Both the position numbers and the translations under genes were made by a program. This document shows positions 61,663 through 64,000 of a DNA stretch of 64,000 nucleotides, piece after piece. Positions within the stretch are counted from its first letter, which is position 1. Each line of letters opens with the position of its first letter. Source of the DNA: Paracentrotus lividus (taxonomy: Eukaryota > Echinodermata > Echinoidea > Camarodonta > Echinidae); NCBI GenBank assembly GCA_940671915.1, contig CALNVZ010000641.1:10574122-10638121 (forward strand), written 5' to 3'. The notes under the pieces were generated by a model that was not told the origin of the DNA, ran no database searches, and saw only the letters and a list, made by a program, of their open reading frames with translations.

Positions 61663-62047
61663 GCACCCGGGGGGGGGGGGGTCACTCAAAGAAAAAAGTG
61701 CTACCCATGCGTGTCCCCGCCTCCTGAAAATGGACCCTAAACGTTTCATTGCTCGAGTCAAATTTGCACCCCTCTGACTGGGAAAAACATACCCTAAATG
61801 GCGTAAACACCGTGAAATTTTGACGTCAAAATGGCAATTCCTGCTGAAAACACCCACCTTTTTTAAATGAAAACATTGGACAGATAGAGGAATTTAAAAC
61901 ACCCCCTATTATAAGGAAAAGCGTCGAACGCCAAAATACAAACAAACTAACCGAGAGAACAGAGGAGAGGACCTGAACAACAGACCCCTTTTCGACGCTT
62001 TTTGGGGACACGCTTGCGTAGCACATAATGTGTGAGTGACCCACCCC
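61663..62047. mobile_element. TIR element (GGGGGGTCACTC ends)
   Basis: About 385 bp from a poly-G start plus GTCACTCAAAG to GTGAGTGACCCACCCCC. A GCGTCGAA / TTCGACGC inner pair is present. Abuts the next element at 62048. Confidence 0.75.
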
Positions 62048-63022
62048 CATATCAATTCTAGTTGTAAACTTAAGAGGAAGAGGGCGCTATCACTCTACGC
62101 AAAGCGAAGGCTGCCATAGACATTTTGTTTATTTGCACAGTTTTTCACATTGTTTTTTTGATTATGGCGAACAACTACCTTTTCAAAAGAAATGATCAAC
62201 TTGAATAAACACGCTAAGAGTCAGATTTTTTCAAAAATAGGAATAACTTATTGCAGAAGGGAAAAAAAAGTCCTGCCATCTGCGAGTCATTCGAAATCCT
62301 AGTCAGATCAAATTCCTGTACAATATGGCCAATTTTGCTCTCAAATAGCTCATACGCCACATAAATCATCTTCCTGGATAACGCATAATTATATTACAGC
62401 TTAATGATCAAGCAGTTTTTTAAAAGCTTGAATTCTCAGTTTTCCAGAGATGGTACATTCATTTCGATTGGTTAAGAAAAGTCCTGTCACTATGAACATT
62501 ATCACAATAGAATCTTTACTCGATGGGTTCGATATTTCCGCATAATCTACATGCATATCGCATGTGGACGGGCGTCTTCGCAAGAGCGGTGACAAGATCA
62601 CTACTTATATCAATAATCGTTTGGAAACATCAATCTATGTGAAATAAAGATTCTGATTACAACTTCATCACAATAATGTTATATAAGCTTGCCCAAATGT
62701 GTATTTCCTCCATCTGGTCTGGAGAATATATTAACTAACAACATGATAAAGTCATCAATTTCTTTTCACTCCACGTACGAGTAGATTGCTGAACCGAACG
62801 GACAATTCCATTCCAACTGCAGGGAAGTCTTCTTAAGCGAGTTTTGTGAGCTAATTTATTATTGCAGCCAGCTGTATAGATTTTGCGCTTCTCAGCCGTA
62901 TTTCCAACGTCACTCGTTGCGTCTGGCCTCTTAGATAATGGACGCGCCTTGTTTAATTACGATTTAATGCCGAACATTGGTATACGTTAACCTTACATTT
63001 TACATAGAGTAGAATTGATATG
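62048..63022. mobile_element. TIR element copy 2 (CATATCAATT ends), inverted relative to copy 1
   Basis: 975 bp with the same ends as 4076-5114; the interior matches that copy on the opposite strand throughout (for example AACTCGCTTAAGAAG against CTTCTTAAGCGAGTT). Differences are small indels and substitutions. Confidence 0.85.
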
Positions 63023-63204
63023 CCCCCCCCTCCCCGGGATATGGCAACACTGTCACAAAGCTGTGATGTCACAGGGGCACAACTTTTCATGCATTTTCTA
63101 TATGGTTTTATGATAAATGTTCACTTTATTTGTTAAGAGACTGTTTTCCTCATAACTTTGGCCAAGATAATGATGGCAATTATATATATGCTATTGCATC
63201 TATA

Positions 63205-64000
63205 GGGGAGACCGGGTATGGATGTTACAAAATTCACATTTCGGGCCAGATAATTCTAATGAAAGAACTCACGCACTCCATATTGGGTCTGTAGTTTGCC
63301 TATTATGTTGGCTAAAACCTGAGGCATATAAAACTTGAAAACATGTAAACACTAATTAACTTCAGCTTAATTAGTGAAGACATTTTTTTTAACAACCTAC
63401 CCCATATACGGGGTAGGTTGTTACACCATACGGGGTCAATTGTTACAATATGTAAACATACGGGGTAAGTTGACAATGTGTAAATCTCTTATACCATACT
63501 TTAATTTCAACTTTCTAGTTTCTTGACATCGTTAACAGTAGATCAAGTAGAGCTCTACACTGTAAAAAAATTATACAGCAAAGTGATGTCAGCAGAGTCG
63601 CCATACAAAAATGTAATTTAAAATAACAGTTTTGCTGTAAATTTCTCCTCTAAAAATTAATGAAAGAGAAGGAAAAAAAATCATTAGAGTTCTATAGCTT
63701 ATACAGTTGGTTAAAACGGAACAAATGTGTTACTCCTGATGTATATTTTGTGTTTCTCATGTAATTATTTGCAGGAGAAATTTACAACAAAACTGTTTTT
63801 TATAATACGTTTTTTATGGCGACTCTGCTGACAGCAGATTTACAGTAATAGACAGTAATAATATAGAAAGTAAATCATATATATAAATAATATAAAGTAA
63901 TAATAGAAAAATAAAAATATTAACAAAACCTGAAAATTGAGACAAAATGTAATTTTACATATATAATGTAATTGGGGTAAGTTGTTACATCAACATGGGG
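63205..64000. mobile_element. TIR element of the GGGGTAGGTTGTTAC family, copy 2 (cut by window end)
   Basis: Starts GGGGAGACCGGGTATGGATG after a TA, and follows the 8285 copy closely except for an insertion at about 63557-63890. The right end lies beyond the window. Confidence 0.9.
63557..63890. mobile_element. Nested TIR element inside the previous one
   Basis: Starts CACTGTAAAAAAATTATACA and closes with ...GATTTACAGTA. An inner perfect inverted pair GTCAGCAGAGTCGCCAT / ATGGCGACTCTGCTGAC is present. Missing from the matching site in the 8285 copy (about 8640), which fixes it as an insertion. Confidence 0.8.

Overview
This window is animal nuclear DNA, most likely from a sea urchin or a close marine deuterostome. 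It is AT-rich, its genes have many introns, and it contains abundant small palindromic transposons, CR1/L2-like LINE remains and scattered acatgtacatg-type low-complexity words. The species call is an inference from general character; the two protein-coding genes would fit any deuterostome. There are no bacterial-style operons, and I found no tRNA or rRNA genes.

Two genes face each other (convergent). On the + strand, 19853-34079, is a DBF4 homologue, the regulatory subunit of CDC7 kinase that licenses origin firing. Its N (BRCT-like), M and C (CCHH zinc finger) motifs can be rebuilt across 12 exons. A very long, disordered Ser/Lys-rich tail follows, in two open segments that lie in different frames. 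On the - strand, 56066 down to 42953, is glycyl-tRNA synthetase (GARS1). It is complete in 16 exons whose phases all agree, giving about 744 residues, close to the roughly 739 of the human enzyme. It has a putative mitochondrial presequence, an internal Met for a cytosolic form, a WHEP domain, the class II motifs and the anticodon-binding domain. One GARS1 intron (46011-46820) has no GT-AG borders but carries a textbook U12-type AT-AC donor, branch point and acceptor. Another intron holds two tandem, truncated copies of the 3' half of the exon next to it.

The rest is repeat-dominated. 1-19750: three decayed LINE copies on the - strand (about 310-2520, 7815-10330, 13180-17290). Two are split by precisely inserted DNA transposons whose removal restores the LINE frame. 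The same stretch has a 186-bp satellite (5245-6810), several TIR elements and a probable DBF4 promoter with a noncoding first exon near 17390-17468. 34100-42950: intergenic, with at least seven TIR/foldback elements, a purine/pyrimidine tract and a 19-N gap inside poly-A. 56070-64000: upstream of GARS1, dominated by a 3-kb TIR-bounded element (57703-60689) filled with iterated CCTGTGGTAAT words, then a mariner-like transposase relic, a 40-bp perfect palindrome and copies of elements also found at the left end of the window.

The least explained pattern is architectural. At least six unrelated-looking TIR element families in this one window repeat their own terminal or subterminal word many times inside the element. 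If general, this could be a distinct class or growth mechanism of non-autonomous DNA transposons. All exon joins, domain calls and element boundaries were read by eye; no search or alignment was run.
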